From Maribacter ulvicola (GTDB lineage: Bacteria; Bacteroidota; Bacteroidia; Flavobacteriales; Flavobacteriaceae), in contig NZ_FTMA01000002.1 of the NCBI RefSeq assembly GCF_900155985.1, positions 372,001-436,000 of the forward strand: a stretch of DNA of 64,000 bases. Direction: 5' to 3'. The notes under the pieces were generated by a model that worked only from the letters and a program-made list of their open reading frames with translations, was not told where the DNA came from and did not search any database. This document shows positions 19,440 to 28,609 of this stretch, one piece after another. How positions within the stretch are numbered: the stretch's first letter is position 1; each line of letters opens with the position of its first letter. The position numbers and the translations under genes were made by a program.

Positions 19440-19656
19440 AGGTGATGGTTTATGATATAGATGATTTTTATTTCATGGAAGTGGTTAAAAATGATGTTCA
19501 TAGAAACCGCTACAAAATTAACATCTTGTTCCATATAACAACCTTGTAATTCTATTTTTTCGATGGATGAAAATTGAAAACCAATAGGCAGAACTTAAAG
19601 ATATCATTTTTCTATCTAACCTCTAGGGATCAAAAATGGTCAAAGAATTAAGAACT

Positions 19657-19686
19657 AAAAAGCAGCCTATATAGGCTGCTTTTTTT
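19657..19686. terminator. Terminator after the sorbosone-dehydrogenase-like gene
   Basis: A perfect 20-bp palindrome (AGCAGCCTATATAGGCTGCT, 19661-19680) is flanked by A- and T-runs. It lies 23 bp beyond the stop of the minus-strand gene at 19709-20899. Confidence 0.85.
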
Positions 19687-19708
19687 AAAATAATAAGTTT
19701 GCAGTTTT

Positions 19709-20899
19709 TTAGTTGTTACTGGCTACGGCAGTATCACTGTAGGAAAGTCTATAGATAGCATCGCCAAAATCATCTGATATAAGCATAGAGCCATCTTTTA
19801 AAACTAACATATCTACTGGTCTACCAGATGCTTTTTGCTCAGATTCATCTAACCAACCGTTAATAAAAGGTTCGCTATTAACAGCTTCACCATCTTCAAT
19901 TTGGACCATCATAATTCTATAGCCTACTTTTTTACTTCTGTTCCATGAGCCATGTTCTGCAATAAAAGCCTTGCCTTTATATTCTGACGGAAACATGTTG
20001 CCTGTATAGAACTTAATACCTAAAGGAGCCACATGTGCGTCTAGCTGTAAAGCAGGTGCAACAAAATCTGAGCATGGGCGTAAATCGCCAAATTCAGGAT
20101 CTTTAACCATACCGCCATGACAAAAAGGATAGCCAAAATGTTGTCCTGCTTCTGTTACGGTATTCAATTCGCAAGGCGGAATATCATCACCCAACATATC
20201 ACGACCGTTATCTGTAAACCACATTTGCTCTGTATCTGGATGCCAGGTGAAACCTACGGAATTACGTACGCCTCTTGCATAAATTTCACGGTTGCTTCCG
20301 TCTGGGTCCATTCTTGAAATAGTTGCAAAACGTTCATCTTCATCGGTTCTGTTACAAATATTACATGGCGCACCAACAGGTACATACAATTTGTCATCAG
20401 GTCCAAAAGCAATATATTTCCATCCGTGGTGAAATTCCGTCGGAAAATCATCATAGATTAATTCTTTCTCCAGTTCCCCACCTATCTGCTCTTCAATATT
20501 TGGATATTTCCAAAGACTCCCTACTTGGGCAACATACAAATCGCCATTTCTCATAGCAATTCCGTTAGGTACCTCCATAGTATCAAGAACCATTATGTTA
20601 TCAGCTTTAAAGTCCCCATTCGTATCTTTTATCGCATAAACTTTATTTTCTGTTCTTGTACCCACAAATAAAGTTCCGTTATCACCCATTGCCATGGAAC
20701 GTGCACCATCTACTCCCCTAGCGTACACATCAATTTGAAATCCTTCTGGAAGGTTCAATTTTAGTAATGCCAAATCTGTACTATCTAGTTCAATTTCCTT
20801 TGTTGTGCCGTCATTATTTTCTTTATTCTTCTCTTTACAAGAGTGTAATGAAGTAACTACGGCGATAACCATAATTAACTTTAAAAATGAAATTTTCAT
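19709..20899 (-). CDS. PQQ/sorbosone dehydrogenase-like lipoprotein
   Basis: A 396-residue protein with a lipoprotein signal (about 1-21, lipobox LHSC). The rest is a soluble quinoprotein-type beta-propeller: LPEGFQIDVYARGVDGARSMAMGDNGTLFVGTR, then HHGWKYIAFGPDDKLYVPVGAPCN, ISRMDPDGSNREIYARGVRNSVGFTWHP and FIAEHGSWNRS. These match the sorbosone/glucose dehydrogenase family, which oxidises sugars with PQQ in the periplasm. No PQQ synthesis genes are in the window, so cofactor and substrate remain open. Four Cys residues (near GAPCNICN and FCHGG) may form disulfides. Confidence 0.85.
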   Translation of the reverse strand: MKISFLKLIMVIAVVTSLHSCKEKNKENNDGTTKEIELDSTDLALLKLNLPEGFQIDVYARGVDGARSMAMGDNGTLFVGTRTENKVYAIKDTNGDFKADNIMVLDTMEVPNGIAMRNGDLYVAQVGSLWKYPNIEEQIGGELEKELIYDDFPTEFHHGWKYIAFGPDDKLYVPVGAPCNICNRTDEDERFATISRMDPDGSNREIYARGVRNSVGFTWHPDTEQMWFTDNGRDMLGDDIPPCELNTVTEAGQHFGYPFCHGGMVKDPEFGDLRPCSDFVAPALQLDAHVAPLGIKFYTGNMFPSEYKGKAFIAEHGSWNRSKKVGYRIMMVQIEDGEAVNSEPFINGWLDESEQKASGRPVDMLVLKDGSMLISDDFGDAIYRLSYSDTAVASNN

Positions 20900-20970
20900 A
20901 TTAAGGTAGTTTTAGTACGAAGATAGGCAACATGATTTTATAAGTGGATTTCCCTATATTTTAATATAAA

Positions 20971-21003
20971 AAAGCCGATTTTAACAGAGTTAGCATCGAC
21001 TTT
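20971..21003. terminator. Possible terminator after the NAD(P)-binding gene
   Basis: AAAGCCGAT (20971-20979) can pair with ATCGACTTT (20995-21003) with one mismatch, followed on the minus strand by a T-rich tail. It lies 26 bp downstream of the minus-strand gene at 21029. Confidence 0.4.
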
Positions 21004-21028
21004 AATCAACCAAACAACATTTTAATAG

Positions 21029-21658
21029 TTATGAATTTGCATCCATAGCCTTTCCAATAAGGGTGTTCCCTTGTATAATTTCAAAAGTTCTATTAATAGC
21101 AGCATCATCATGCAATGACCTCACTAAGGTTTGGGCTACATCATCTCTAGTAATAGAACCTTGTTTATTTAATTTATTCTGTAATTCAATTTTACCTGTA
21201 CCGGTATCATTTGTTAGTGAGCCCGGTCTAACAATGGCGTACATTAAATTAGTAGATTTTAAATATTCATCTGCATTATGTTTTGCTTTTAAATACTCCT
21301 TTAGGTCGCTAGCTTTATCAGGATTGTCCGCGCCCATTGAACTTAACATTACAAACTTTTTAATATTGGCTTGTTTAGATACATCTATAAGATTTTTGGC
21401 ACCTTCTTGATCTACTTCAATTACTTTTTTACCGCCAGAACCAGCAGCAAATATTACTTTATCTATATTTTCAACAGTATGTGACAGGTCTTTTTCCAAA
21501 TCACCTAAAACTGTTCTTATATCGTTTTTTTCAAATTGTTCTTGCTGTTCTTTTTTACGAACCATGGCTACAGGTTCAAAATACTGAGAACTTTTTAAAA
21601 GGGTTACTATTTTTTTTCCTGTGGTACCGTTAGCACCAGCAACTAATATATTTTCCAT
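21029..21658 (-). CDS. NAD(P)-binding SDR, YhfK/NmrA-like
   Basis: A 209-residue protein from the ATG at 21656-21658; an upstream TTG would add two residues. NILVAGANGTTGKKIV is the Rossmann nucleotide loop. VIFAAGSGGKKVIEVDQEGAKNLIDVSKQANIKKFVMLSSMGAD matches atypical SDRs of the NAD(P)H-binding YhfK/BlvrB-like group. The domain fills the whole chain. The family includes flavin/biliverdin reductases and redox sensors; the substrate is not predictable. It lies near the OsmC and OYE genes but is separated from them by a convergent small gene. Confidence 0.87.
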   Translation of the reverse strand: MENILVAGANGTTGKKIVTLLKSSQYFEPVAMVRKKEQQEQFEKNDIRTVLGDLEKDLSHTVENIDKVIFAAGSGGKKVIEVDQEGAKNLIDVSKQANIKKFVMLSSMGADNPDKASDLKEYLKAKHNADEYLKSTNLMYAIVRPGSLTNDTGTGKIELQNKLNKQGSITRDDVAQTLVRSLHDDAAINRTFEIIQGNTLIGKAMDANS

Positions 21659-21850
21659 CTTCAATTATTTAGATGCAAATTGGCAAAATTAACTTGCTTA
21701 GGTTGATGCGTTACCTGAAAATATTAATCCAAAGACCCTGCAATTATGCATAATTTCTTTCATTGTAAAAGAGCACGAATAACAATGGTTTGTGTCAAAT
21801 GCTGAGGGTAAGAAATGGTAGCTTACCATAAATTGATTAAAATAAAAGAT

Positions 21851-22138
21851 ATGAAAAGTGAAAATAAAAATACAAGCTATAATGCTGAAGTAACTACAGA
21901 TGATTTGCAGGCATTGGGAGAAAAGATAAAAAATACAAGAACGGATAAAGGTGATGATAGTCAATTAAACGACCGCGAAAAAAATGTTGATTTTGCAGGA
22001 AAAGATTTAGATGTACCCGGAAGAGATTTACCGCCAAAACAGTCACAAGACTCTTTAAAGGACGAAGAAAACCAATTGTATAGTCAAGGTGGTTCGGGTA
22101 ATGAGGATTTAGAGCGAAATACGGACCACATTAAATAA
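21851..22138 (+). CDS. Small disordered acidic protein
   Basis: A 95-residue hydrophilic protein starting at MKSENKNTSYNAEVTTDD; the frame is open 12 codons further upstream but that part is unlike the rest. It has no membrane helix and is rich in Asp, Glu, Lys, Asn and Gln, so it is probably disordered. VPGRDLPPKQ is a distinctive core segment. I do not recognise a named family. It has its own terminator at 22161-22191. The strong composition and clean stop support a real gene, and a stress-related role is only a guess. Confidence 0.65.
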   Translation: MKSENKNTSYNAEVTTDDLQALGEKIKNTRTDKGDDSQLNDREKNVDFAGKDLDVPGRDLPPKQSQDSLKDEENQLYSQGGSGNEDLERNTDHIK

Positions 22139-22160
22139 TATTGCAACAAAATTTAAGCAC

Positions 22161-22191
22161 AAAAAAAGCAGCCACTGGCTGCTTTTTTTTT
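22161..22191. terminator. Bidirectional terminator
   Basis: AGCAGCCA (22167-22174) pairs with TGGCTGCT (22176-22183), with A- and T-tracts on the outside. It lies between the convergent small disordered gene and the osmC-like gene and can serve both. Confidence 0.85.
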
Positions 22192-22207
22192 GAATTAATA
22201 ATAACAA

Positions 22208-22624
22208 CTAACTAAGATGTGAAATCAGTTCAATTTCAGCATTTAATAATTTTGAAATTGGGCAAACCGATTTTGCTTTTTCCGCAATTTCATTGAACTG
22301 GTCGTTCTTGATTTCTGGTACATCCCCTTTTAAATCAAGAATTATCTTAACAATCTCACCATCTTTAAATTCTACCTTAGCTTCCACGTCAAGCGAATTG
22401 GGTGTATAACCTTCTTCGCCCAATAAAAAACTCAATTGCATAGAAAAACAACCTGCGTGGGCTGCTCCTATAAGTTCTTCAGGGTTGGTGCCATTACCAT
22501 GCTCAAACCTAGTGTTGTATGAGTATTGCGTATCTTGCAAAACTGTACTTTCTGTTGTTAAGGTTCCTTGTCCCTCTTTTCCGCTACCTTTCCAAGTAGC
22601 GTATGCTTTTCTTATAAAATTCAT
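22208..22624 (-). CDS. OsmC-family peroxiredoxin
   Basis: A 138-residue protein with the OsmC signature: two catalytic Cys in GAAHAGCFSMQLSFLL and KSVCPISKLL. OsmC proteins reduce organic hydroperoxides with thiol cofactors in the cytoplasm. The length matches classical OsmC (about 140). It lies 26 bp after the OYE-type reductase gene on the same strand, so the pair is probably a redox/electrophile detoxification operon. Confidence 0.93.
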   Translation of the reverse strand: MNFIRKAYATWKGSGKEGQGTLTTESTVLQDTQYSYNTRFEHGNGTNPEELIGAAHAGCFSMQLSFLLGEEGYTPNSLDVEAKVEFKDGEIVKIILDLKGDVPEIKNDQFNEIAEKAKSVCPISKLLNAEIELISHLS

Positions 22625-22650
22625 ATGTATATTCTAATAGTTAATAATAA

Positions 22651-23760
22651 TTATGCGTGTTCTGTCTTTTGGTTATACCTAGGGTAATCAATGTAGCCTT
22701 CTTTACCACCGGAATAGAAGGTGTCCGTATCCCATTCTGCCAGGTCATAACCATTGGCAAAACGTTCTACCAAATCTGGATTGGAAATAAAGAGTTTACC
22801 GTACGCAACTAAATCTGCATTACCGGCTTCAATAATTTTGTTTCCAGACTCTTGATCAAATCCTGCATTGATTATTAAAGTGCCGTTATATAAAGGCCTA
22901 AAATGTTCAGCTATATTTTTTACGGCATAAGGTATTTCTGAAACATCTGTAAATGGTTCGGAAAGGTGAATATATGCCAAATTATAATCGTTTAATTCTT
23001 TAATGATATATTCAAATGTTGGTATGGTATTTTCATCCATGGTTATACCGAACATGCCATCTAAAGAAGGATTGAACCGTACACCTATTTTCTCTTGTGG
23101 TACCACTTCTTTTATGCTATCTAATACTTCAAAAAAGAAACGTGTTCTGTTTTTAATTGAACCGCCATATTTATCATTTCTAATATTAGAAGTTCCATTA
23201 AAAAATTGGTGAAATAAATACCCGTTAGAAGAATGTATTTCTACGCCATCAAAACCAGCTTTAATAGCATTTTTTGCCGCATTCTTAAAATCATTTACCG
23301 TTTGTTTGATGTCTTCAGTAGTCATTGCTTTTGGTGTAACCGTATCCTTAAAGCCTTCTGGTGTAAAACTTTGAGCGTTGGGGTTAAGGGCCGACGGCGC
23401 CAAAGGCAAATCACCATTATGAAAATCTGGATGTGACATTCTCCCTACATGCCATAACTGAATGAATATCTTACCTCCCTCATGATGCACTTCATCGGTT
23501 ACTTTTTTCCACCCCTCTATTTGTTGTTTAGAATATATACCCGGTGTATTTACATATCCTACCGCTTGTTTTGAAACTTGGGACCCTTCGGTAATAATTA
23601 ACCCTGCAGAAGCTCTTTGCTTGTAATAAGGCACATGTAAATCTTCTGTAGGAACATTACCGTCATTGGCAGCCCTGCTACGTGTCATAGGAGCCATGAC
23701 TACCCTATTCTTTACACTTAGATTTTTATGAAATGGGGTTAAAATTGCTTGCTTACTCAT
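22651..23760 (-). CDS. Old yellow enzyme family alkene reductase
   Basis: A 369-residue FMN-dependent TIM-barrel enzyme. Family landmarks are NRVVMAPMTRSRA, ITEGSQVSKQAVGY, IFIQLWHVGRMSHP, the FDGVEIHSSNGYLFHQFFNGTSNIRND active-site strand (NGYL motif) and KYGGSIKNRTRF. It belongs to the NemA group, which reduces activated C=C bonds, nitro compounds and quinones with NADPH. It is followed closely by osmC, suggesting a role in handling reactive electrophiles and peroxides. Confidence 0.94.
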   Translation of the reverse strand: MSKQAILTPFHKNLSVKNRVVMAPMTRSRAANDGNVPTEDLHVPYYKQRASAGLIITEGSQVSKQAVGYVNTPGIYSKQQIEGWKKVTDEVHHEGGKIFIQLWHVGRMSHPDFHNGDLPLAPSALNPNAQSFTPEGFKDTVTPKAMTTEDIKQTVNDFKNAAKNAIKAGFDGVEIHSSNGYLFHQFFNGTSNIRNDKYGGSIKNRTRFFFEVLDSIKEVVPQEKIGVRFNPSLDGMFGITMDENTIPTFEYIIKELNDYNLAYIHLSEPFTDVSEIPYAVKNIAEHFRPLYNGTLIINAGFDQESGNKIIEAGNADLVAYGKLFISNPDLVERFANGYDLAEWDTDTFYSGGKEGYIDYPRYNQKTEHA

Positions 23761-23887
23761 TTATTTTAATATTAAAATGGCTAATTCTTGGCTAACAAAG
23801 TTCTTAATAAAGGACTTAGAATTTTAACTCTAATCACTAAAAATTTATAATTAATCCTTAAAAAGTAGATTTACTTCTGCTTAATAT

Positions 23888-23895
23888 TATTTTTG
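23888..23895 (+). promoter_or_regulatory. Candidate -7 element for the TonB receptor gene
   Basis: TATTTTTG matches the Bacteroidota TAnnTTTG -7 consensus and lies 76 bp upstream of the receptor start. No clear TTG is present at the expected upstream distance, so this is tentative. Confidence 0.3.
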
Positions 23896-23971
23896 CTTTT
23901 TTTAAATTTTAAAACCTTAGAAATTTTTTATCGTAAGTAATTTTAAAGACAACCATTTTAAATCAAAATTT

Positions 23972-26224
23972 ATGAATTACCGCCATATGAAGGCAATTAA
24001 GCTTTTAACTTTCTTTCTATTATTAGGTGTATTCTGTGAAGCAAATGCCCAAAGTCTAAAAGGTGTAGTCACTGACAAAAACGGTGTAGCCTTAGAAAAC
24101 GCAGGTGTTTTCAACCAGTCAACAGGGCAACATAGTCACTCTAACCTTTCTGGTTCATTTTCGCTTCCGGGAACTACTTTAAATGATTCCATTTTCTTCT
24201 CCAATTTGGGCTTCAAAACTTTTATTTTGGTTGTGAATCAGCAACATTTAAATGAAGGAATCCATGTAAAGTTAGAAGAATCTAGCATTAATTTAAATCA
24301 AGTAGTTGTGGTATCAAAAGTAAATGCCATGAGTAGAATTGTAAATATTGATGTGCAAAACGATCCCGTAAAATCATCTCAAGAAATTCTAAGAAAAGTG
24401 CCAGGACTTATTATTGGTCAGCATGCCGGAGGTGGAAAGGCAGAACAGATCTTTTTAAGAGGATTTGATATTGACCACGGTACAGATGTGGCGTTAAGTG
24501 TTGATGGTATGCCTGTAAACATGGTGTCTCATGCCCATGGACAAGGTTATGCAGATCTTCATTTTGTAATACCCGAAACTATTGACAATATTAACTTTGG
24601 AAAAGGACCCTATTATGCCGATAAAGGAGATTTTAATACTGCAGGATATGTAGATTTAAGCCTTAAAAAAAGTATTGATAAGAGTATGGTTTCTTTTGAA
24701 ACGGGACAATTTAACACCAATAGGTTTGTTGGTATGTTTGATGTATTGGAAAGCAGTAAGAGTAATGCATATATAGCTTCTGAATTATACCTAACGGACG
24801 GTCCTTTTGATTCTCCTCAAAATTTTAATCGTTTAAATATTCTTGGTCGTTATAATTATAAAGATGTTGGAACGGAAGAATTGACATTGACCGCTTCGCA
24901 TTTTCAAAGTAAATGGGATGCATCGGGTCAAATTCCTCAGCGGGCAATAGATCAGAACATTATTGGTCGTTTTGGCGCTATAGATGATACCGAAGGCGGA
25001 CAAACTAGTAGAACAAATTTGATGTTAAATCACACTAAGTTTTTAGGCGAAGATCAATTTTTAAAGACAAGAGCTTTTGTAAGCAAATATGATTTTGAGC
25101 TATTTTCCAACTTCACGTTCTTTTTAGAAGATCCGGTGAATGGTGATCAAATTCGCCAGTATGAAGATAGGACTATAATGGGTGCAGAAACGGTTTTTGA
25201 GCAAATCAATATTGCTGTTGGTGAACATGATACCTTTAAATATTCTGGTGGTGTCGGTTTTAGAAATGATAATGTAGATGATGTCACTTTAGAGCATACC
25301 TTAAATAGAAAAACGGTTCTAGAACAATATGCGTTTGGTGATGTAGATGAAACAAATGTCTATGGTTTTGTAAATGGTGAATATAAAACAGGTAATTGGA
25401 CCTTTAATCCGTCTGTACGAGTAGATTATTTTAACTTCGATTATGAAAACAAATTGAGTGAACTTTACGATAATAAAAGTGAAAGTAAAGCAATTGTTAG
25501 TCCGAAGCTAAATACTTTATATTCGGTAAACCGCAATTGGCAATTGTTCTTAAAAACAGGTTTAGGTTTTCACTCTAACGACGCACGTGTTGTCACGGCC
25601 AATGAAGGAAGAGATGTGTTGCCCAAAGCATATGGTGTAGATTTTGGAACCATAATTAAACCGGTTGATAAGCTAGTATTGAATGCGACCTTATGGGGCT
25701 TGCTTTTAGACCAGGAATTTGTCTATGTAGGTGATGCTGGTATTGTAGAACCTAGTGGTAAAACGAGAAGAGTTGGTGTAGAACTTGGTGGGCGTTATCA
25801 GTTATCAGATTGGTTATACCTTTATAGTGATGTTAACTATACCTATGCTAGAAGTACAGAAGAAGCGGATGGTGAAGATTATATTCCCCTTGCACCAGAT
25901 TTCACGGCAGTAGGCGGACTATCAATTACCGATTTAGGTAATTTCTCCGGTAATTTAAACTATAGATATTTGGGTGATAGAGCGGCAAATGAAGATAATA
26001 GTATTATTGCTGAAGGGTATTTTGTAACCGATCTAAACCTGAATTATGATATTAAAAACTGGACAATCGGTGTAATCGTAGAAAACCTATTTGATACCGA
26101 ATGGAACGAAACTCAGTTTGCTACAGAAAGTAGATTGTTTAATGAAACTGCATCCGTAGAGGAAATTCACTTTACTCCCGGAACTCCTTTTTATTTAAGA
26201 GGAAAGGTTTCTGTGAGGTTTTAA
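23972..26224 (+). CDS. TonB-dependent outer membrane receptor
   Basis: A 750-residue protein; an in-frame ATG five codons in (MKAIKLLTFF) is an alternative start. A signal peptide ends at ANAQ. Residues 28-115 form a carboxypeptidase-regulatory-like domain (SLKGVVTDKNGVALENAGVF). A plug follows (about 118-230), and the rest is a 22-strand-type barrel ending in the aromatic FYLRGKVSVRF. The plug has FDIDHGTDVALSVDG and a His pair in SHAHGQGYADLHF, which could indicate a metal or metal-complex ligand. No SusD partner is present, so a polysaccharide role is unlikely. The AraC regulator downstream is separated by a terminator and may respond to the same ligand. Confidence 0.92.
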   Translation: MNYRHMKAIKLLTFFLLLGVFCEANAQSLKGVVTDKNGVALENAGVFNQSTGQHSHSNLSGSFSLPGTTLNDSIFFSNLGFKTFILVVNQQHLNEGIHVKLEESSINLNQVVVVSKVNAMSRIVNIDVQNDPVKSSQEILRKVPGLIIGQHAGGGKAEQIFLRGFDIDHGTDVALSVDGMPVNMVSHAHGQGYADLHFVIPETIDNINFGKGPYYADKGDFNTAGYVDLSLKKSIDKSMVSFETGQFNTNRFVGMFDVLESSKSNAYIASELYLTDGPFDSPQNFNRLNILGRYNYKDVGTEELTLTASHFQSKWDASGQIPQRAIDQNIIGRFGAIDDTEGGQTSRTNLMLNHTKFLGEDQFLKTRAFVSKYDFELFSNFTFFLEDPVNGDQIRQYEDRTIMGAETVFEQINIAVGEHDTFKYSGGVGFRNDNVDDVTLEHTLNRKTVLEQYAFGDVDETNVYGFVNGEYKTGNWTFNPSVRVDYFNFDYENKLSELYDNKSESKAIVSPKLNTLYSVNRNWQLFLKTGLGFHSNDARVVTANEGRDVLPKAYGVDFGTIIKPVDKLVLNATLWGLLLDQEFVYVGDAGIVEPSGKTRRVGVELGGRYQLSDWLYLYSDVNYTYARSTEEADGEDYIPLAPDFTAVGGLSITDLGNFSGNLNYRYLGDRAANEDNSIIAEGYFVTDLNLNYDIKNWTIGVIVENLFDTEWNETQFATESRLFNETASVEEIHFTPGTPFYLRGKVSVRF

Positions 26225-26250
26225 AGAACTATTACAAGAACAATATTTTA

Positions 26251-26292
26251 AAAGGTTGATCCATTGCTTATGTAATGAATCAACCTTTTTTT
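26251..26292. terminator. Terminator after the TonB receptor
   Basis: A 15-bp stem (AAAGGTTGATCCATT / AATGAATCAACCTTT, one mismatch) with a T-run lies between the receptor stop and the AraC start at 26306. Confidence 0.85.
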
Positions 26293-26305
26293 AGACCAAT
26301 ATTGC

Positions 26306-27148
26306 ATGCAAGAAGTTTTTAAAGATTTTAGTACCGGTGGATTATTGAAAATAGGTAATGAATTATTATTAGAGTCCTATACAAAGCCAAAGCAAGCGGG
26401 TATCTATATTTTTATAAGAACTACTACTCAAAAGGCATATTTAGAGGTGGATGGTGTTCCATATACCATTTCTGAGCATAGCCTATTGGCATTGACACCA
26501 ATTCAATTTTTGCATTATACTGATGGTCAAAATTTAATCGTATATCAATTTAACAGAGAATTTTATTGTATTAAAGACCATGATCAAGAAGTAAGCTGTG
26601 CCGGTCTGTTATTTTTTGGCAATGCACATATACCTGTTATAGACTTAGGAGAGAAAGAACAGCGAAAGTTTGATACGTTACATGAGGTCTTTGTAGACGA
26701 GTTAGAAACCGAAGATACCATACAGGCAGAAATGCTGCGTATGCTCATGGCGCGTTTTATGATCATGAGCACAAGATTACTTAAAGCAAAAGAAGGTTTC
26801 AGTAATAATAGTAATGACGTAAAAGTAGATTTGTTACGAGGATTTAATTTATTGGTTGAAGAGCATTATAAGACAGAACATTCAGTTGCGTTCTATGCCA
26901 ATAAATTATTTAAATCACCTAAGACGCTTTCTAACACTTTTTCAAAATTCAATACCACTCCCCTTCAAATAATTCATGAGCGAATTATTCTTGAAGCAAA
27001 GCGCTTACTTATTTACACGGATAAGACCGCAAAAGAAATTGCTTATGAAATAGGCTTTGATGATGCATCTCATTTAAGTCGTTTGTTTAAAAAGCAAACC
27101 CTACAGTCTCCTTCTGATTTTAAGAAACAACTTAAAAAATCCTATTAG
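26306..27148 (+). CDS. AraC-family transcriptional regulator
   Basis: A 280-residue protein. Residues 1-160 look like a cupin-type ligand-binding domain (TISEHSLLALTPIQFLHYTDG). Residues 178-275 hold the two helix-turn-helix motifs of AraC/XylS proteins: SVAFYANKLFKSPKTLSNTFSKFNTTPLQ and TAKEIAYEIGFDDASHLSRLFKKQ. It lies 14 bp after the receptor terminator and upstream of the AhpD-like and cupredoxin-like genes. It may control either neighbour. The effector is unknown. Confidence 0.92.
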   Translation: MQEVFKDFSTGGLLKIGNELLLESYTKPKQAGIYIFIRTTTQKAYLEVDGVPYTISEHSLLALTPIQFLHYTDGQNLIVYQFNREFYCIKDHDQEVSCAGLLFFGNAHIPVIDLGEKEQRKFDTLHEVFVDELETEDTIQAEMLRMLMARFMIMSTRLLKAKEGFSNNSNDVKVDLLRGFNLLVEEHYKTEHSVAFYANKLFKSPKTLSNTFSKFNTTPLQIIHERIILEAKRLLIYTDKTAKEIAYEIGFDDASHLSRLFKKQTLQSPSDFKKQLKKSY

Positions 27149-27238
27149 GGAAAAATTGACAACACCTTGGGTGAAATTGCCCGTTTTAAGAGTCATAATA
27201 TCTAGATCTTTGTAGTGTAGAATAAAAACATCAAAGAC

Positions 27239-27415
27239 ATGAACTTAAAACACAAATCAATCTTCAATTTAATAGAAATATTTACATCTAAAAAAGCAGA
27301 TGTTGTTAATAGTATTGACGCTAAACAACATTGTGAGCATAACCATATATCAGATTACTATTGTGATTCTGATGAGTCTTCTAGATTTAAAAAAGTATTC
27401 GGTTCTTTTTTATAA
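27239..27415 (+). CDS. Possible 58-residue small protein
   Basis: An ATG at 27239-27241 opens a 58-codon frame beginning MNLKHKSIFNLIEIFTSKKA. The middle has a His/Cys-containing stretch (CEHNHISDYYCDSDESS) and the end is basic/aromatic. It lies between the AraC gene and the AhpD-like gene, both on the same strand. I do not recognise it. The Cys/His content could suggest metal binding, but a chance frame or leader is also possible. Confidence 0.35.
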   Translation: MNLKHKSIFNLIEIFTSKKADVVNSIDAKQHCEHNHISDYYCDSDESSRFKKVFGSFL

Positions 27416-27528
27416 GGGAAAAATAGACATGCAGAGAGGAAATCTCTACATGATAAGAATAGCACTTCCAATATACCTTTGTACCAGATAATTTAAAGAA
27501 TAAATCAATAATATTAAAACAAAATAAC

Positions 27529-28062
27529 ATGAGCACATTTAATGTACCAACGAGAGAAGAAGTAAGCGAAAACAATCAAGTAATTTTCGACAATTTGAAA
27601 AAAGCATTAGGTTTTGTACCAAATTTATATGCTACCTATGCAAATAGTGATACGGCCTTGGAAAATTATTTAAATTTTGCCAATGCAAAAACTTCATTGT
27701 CTGCGAAAGAGAAAGAAGTGGTAAATCTTGCAGTAAGTCAAGTAAACAACTGTATCTACTGTTTATCTGCCCATACGGCAATTGGTAAAATGAACGGATT
27801 TAGTGATGAGCAAATTCTTGAATTAAGAGCAGGTAAGGCCTCTTTTGATCCTAAATTGGATGCTCTAGCCCAATTGGCAAAAAATATTACTGTAAATAGA
27901 GGACGTACAGATCAAAATGTTTTGGAAAACTATTTTTCAGTAGGGTATACCAAAGCCAACTTAATTGATACAATAGCACTTGTGGGAGACAAAACAATTT
28001 CTAACTACGTGCATAGTACAACACAAGTACCAGTAGATTTTCCAGTTGCAGTTTCTTTATAA
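27529..28062 (+). CDS. Carboxymuconolactone decarboxylase/AhpD-family protein
   Basis: A 177-residue all-helical protein with the AhpD-type redox motif CIYCLSAH (CxxC plus His) in a LSAKEKEVVNLAVSQVNNCIYC context. Such proteins act as alkylhydroperoxidases or thiol-disulfide reductants. The N-terminal segment NVPTREEVSENNQVIFDNLKK is usual for the YcnD/Rv2159c-like branch. It precedes the cupredoxin-like gene by 67 bp and may be co-transcribed with it. Confidence 0.9.
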   Translation: MSTFNVPTREEVSENNQVIFDNLKKALGFVPNLYATYANSDTALENYLNFANAKTSLSAKEKEVVNLAVSQVNNCIYCLSAHTAIGKMNGFSDEQILELRAGKASFDPKLDALAQLAKNITVNRGRTDQNVLENYFSVGYTKANLIDTIALVGDKTISNYVHSTTQVPVDFPVAVSL

Positions 28063-28129
28063 ATACAATTTTACAAACAATAATTATTAATCTATCCATT
28101 AGAGCAAAAGCTCATTAAATTTTAAACAC

Positions 28130-28516
28130 ATGAAAAAAGTATTATCAATTTTAGTTATCGTATTAGCATTCTCATTTAACGCAAATGCTCAAGATAAAAT
28201 GATGAACCAACCAGTTAAAAAAATTGCCCTAGAGCAAACAACTGGTGAGTTTACCCAAAAGTCTATTACCGTTAGTGAAGGAACTTATGTTTTTGACGTT
28301 GCTAACAATAATGTAGGTAAAGATGTTGGTTTGGTATTGGTGAAAAAAGGGAAAGACGCCTCTAAACCAGAAAATCACATTCAGACGGCATATGTAACGG
28401 CAGCAGTAAAGAATAACACTGTAGGTCATTCTAAAGCAACAAAATTGGAAAAAGGAGAGTATGTATATTTCTGTCCTTTAAATCCTACTCCACAGTATAG
28501 TCTTATTGTAAAATAA
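28130..28516 (+). CDS. Exported cupredoxin-like protein
   Basis: A 128-residue protein with a signal peptide (to NANA-QD). The mature part has a cupredoxin-type beta pattern (KSITVSEGTYVFDVANNNVGKDVGLVL) and a C-terminal EYVYFCPLNPTPQYSLIV. The Cys sits where blue-copper proteins have their Cys ligand, but the following His is Asn and no Met ligand is visible, so the copper site may be altered or lost. It could still carry electrons or bind copper through the upstream His residues. The function is unassigned. Confidence 0.72.
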   Translation: MKKVLSILVIVLAFSFNANAQDKMMNQPVKKIALEQTTGEFTQKSITVSEGTYVFDVANNNVGKDVGLVLVKKGKDASKPENHIQTAYVTAAVKNNTVGHSKATKLEKGEYVYFCPLNPTPQYSLIVK

Positions 28517-28535
28517 GTACTAAATGGTTAAAATG

Positions 28536-28567
28536 AAAAGGGCTGTTCTTAAATGAACAGCCCTTTT
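28536..28567. terminator. Bidirectional terminator
   Basis: A perfect 13-bp stem (AAAAGGGCTGTTC / GAACAGCCCTTTT) with a short loop lies between the convergent cupredoxin-like and helicase genes. Confidence 0.88.
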
Positions 28568-28609
28568 GTATTTTATGTTATCTGATAAAACAAAAACAGT
28601 ATATAGAAC

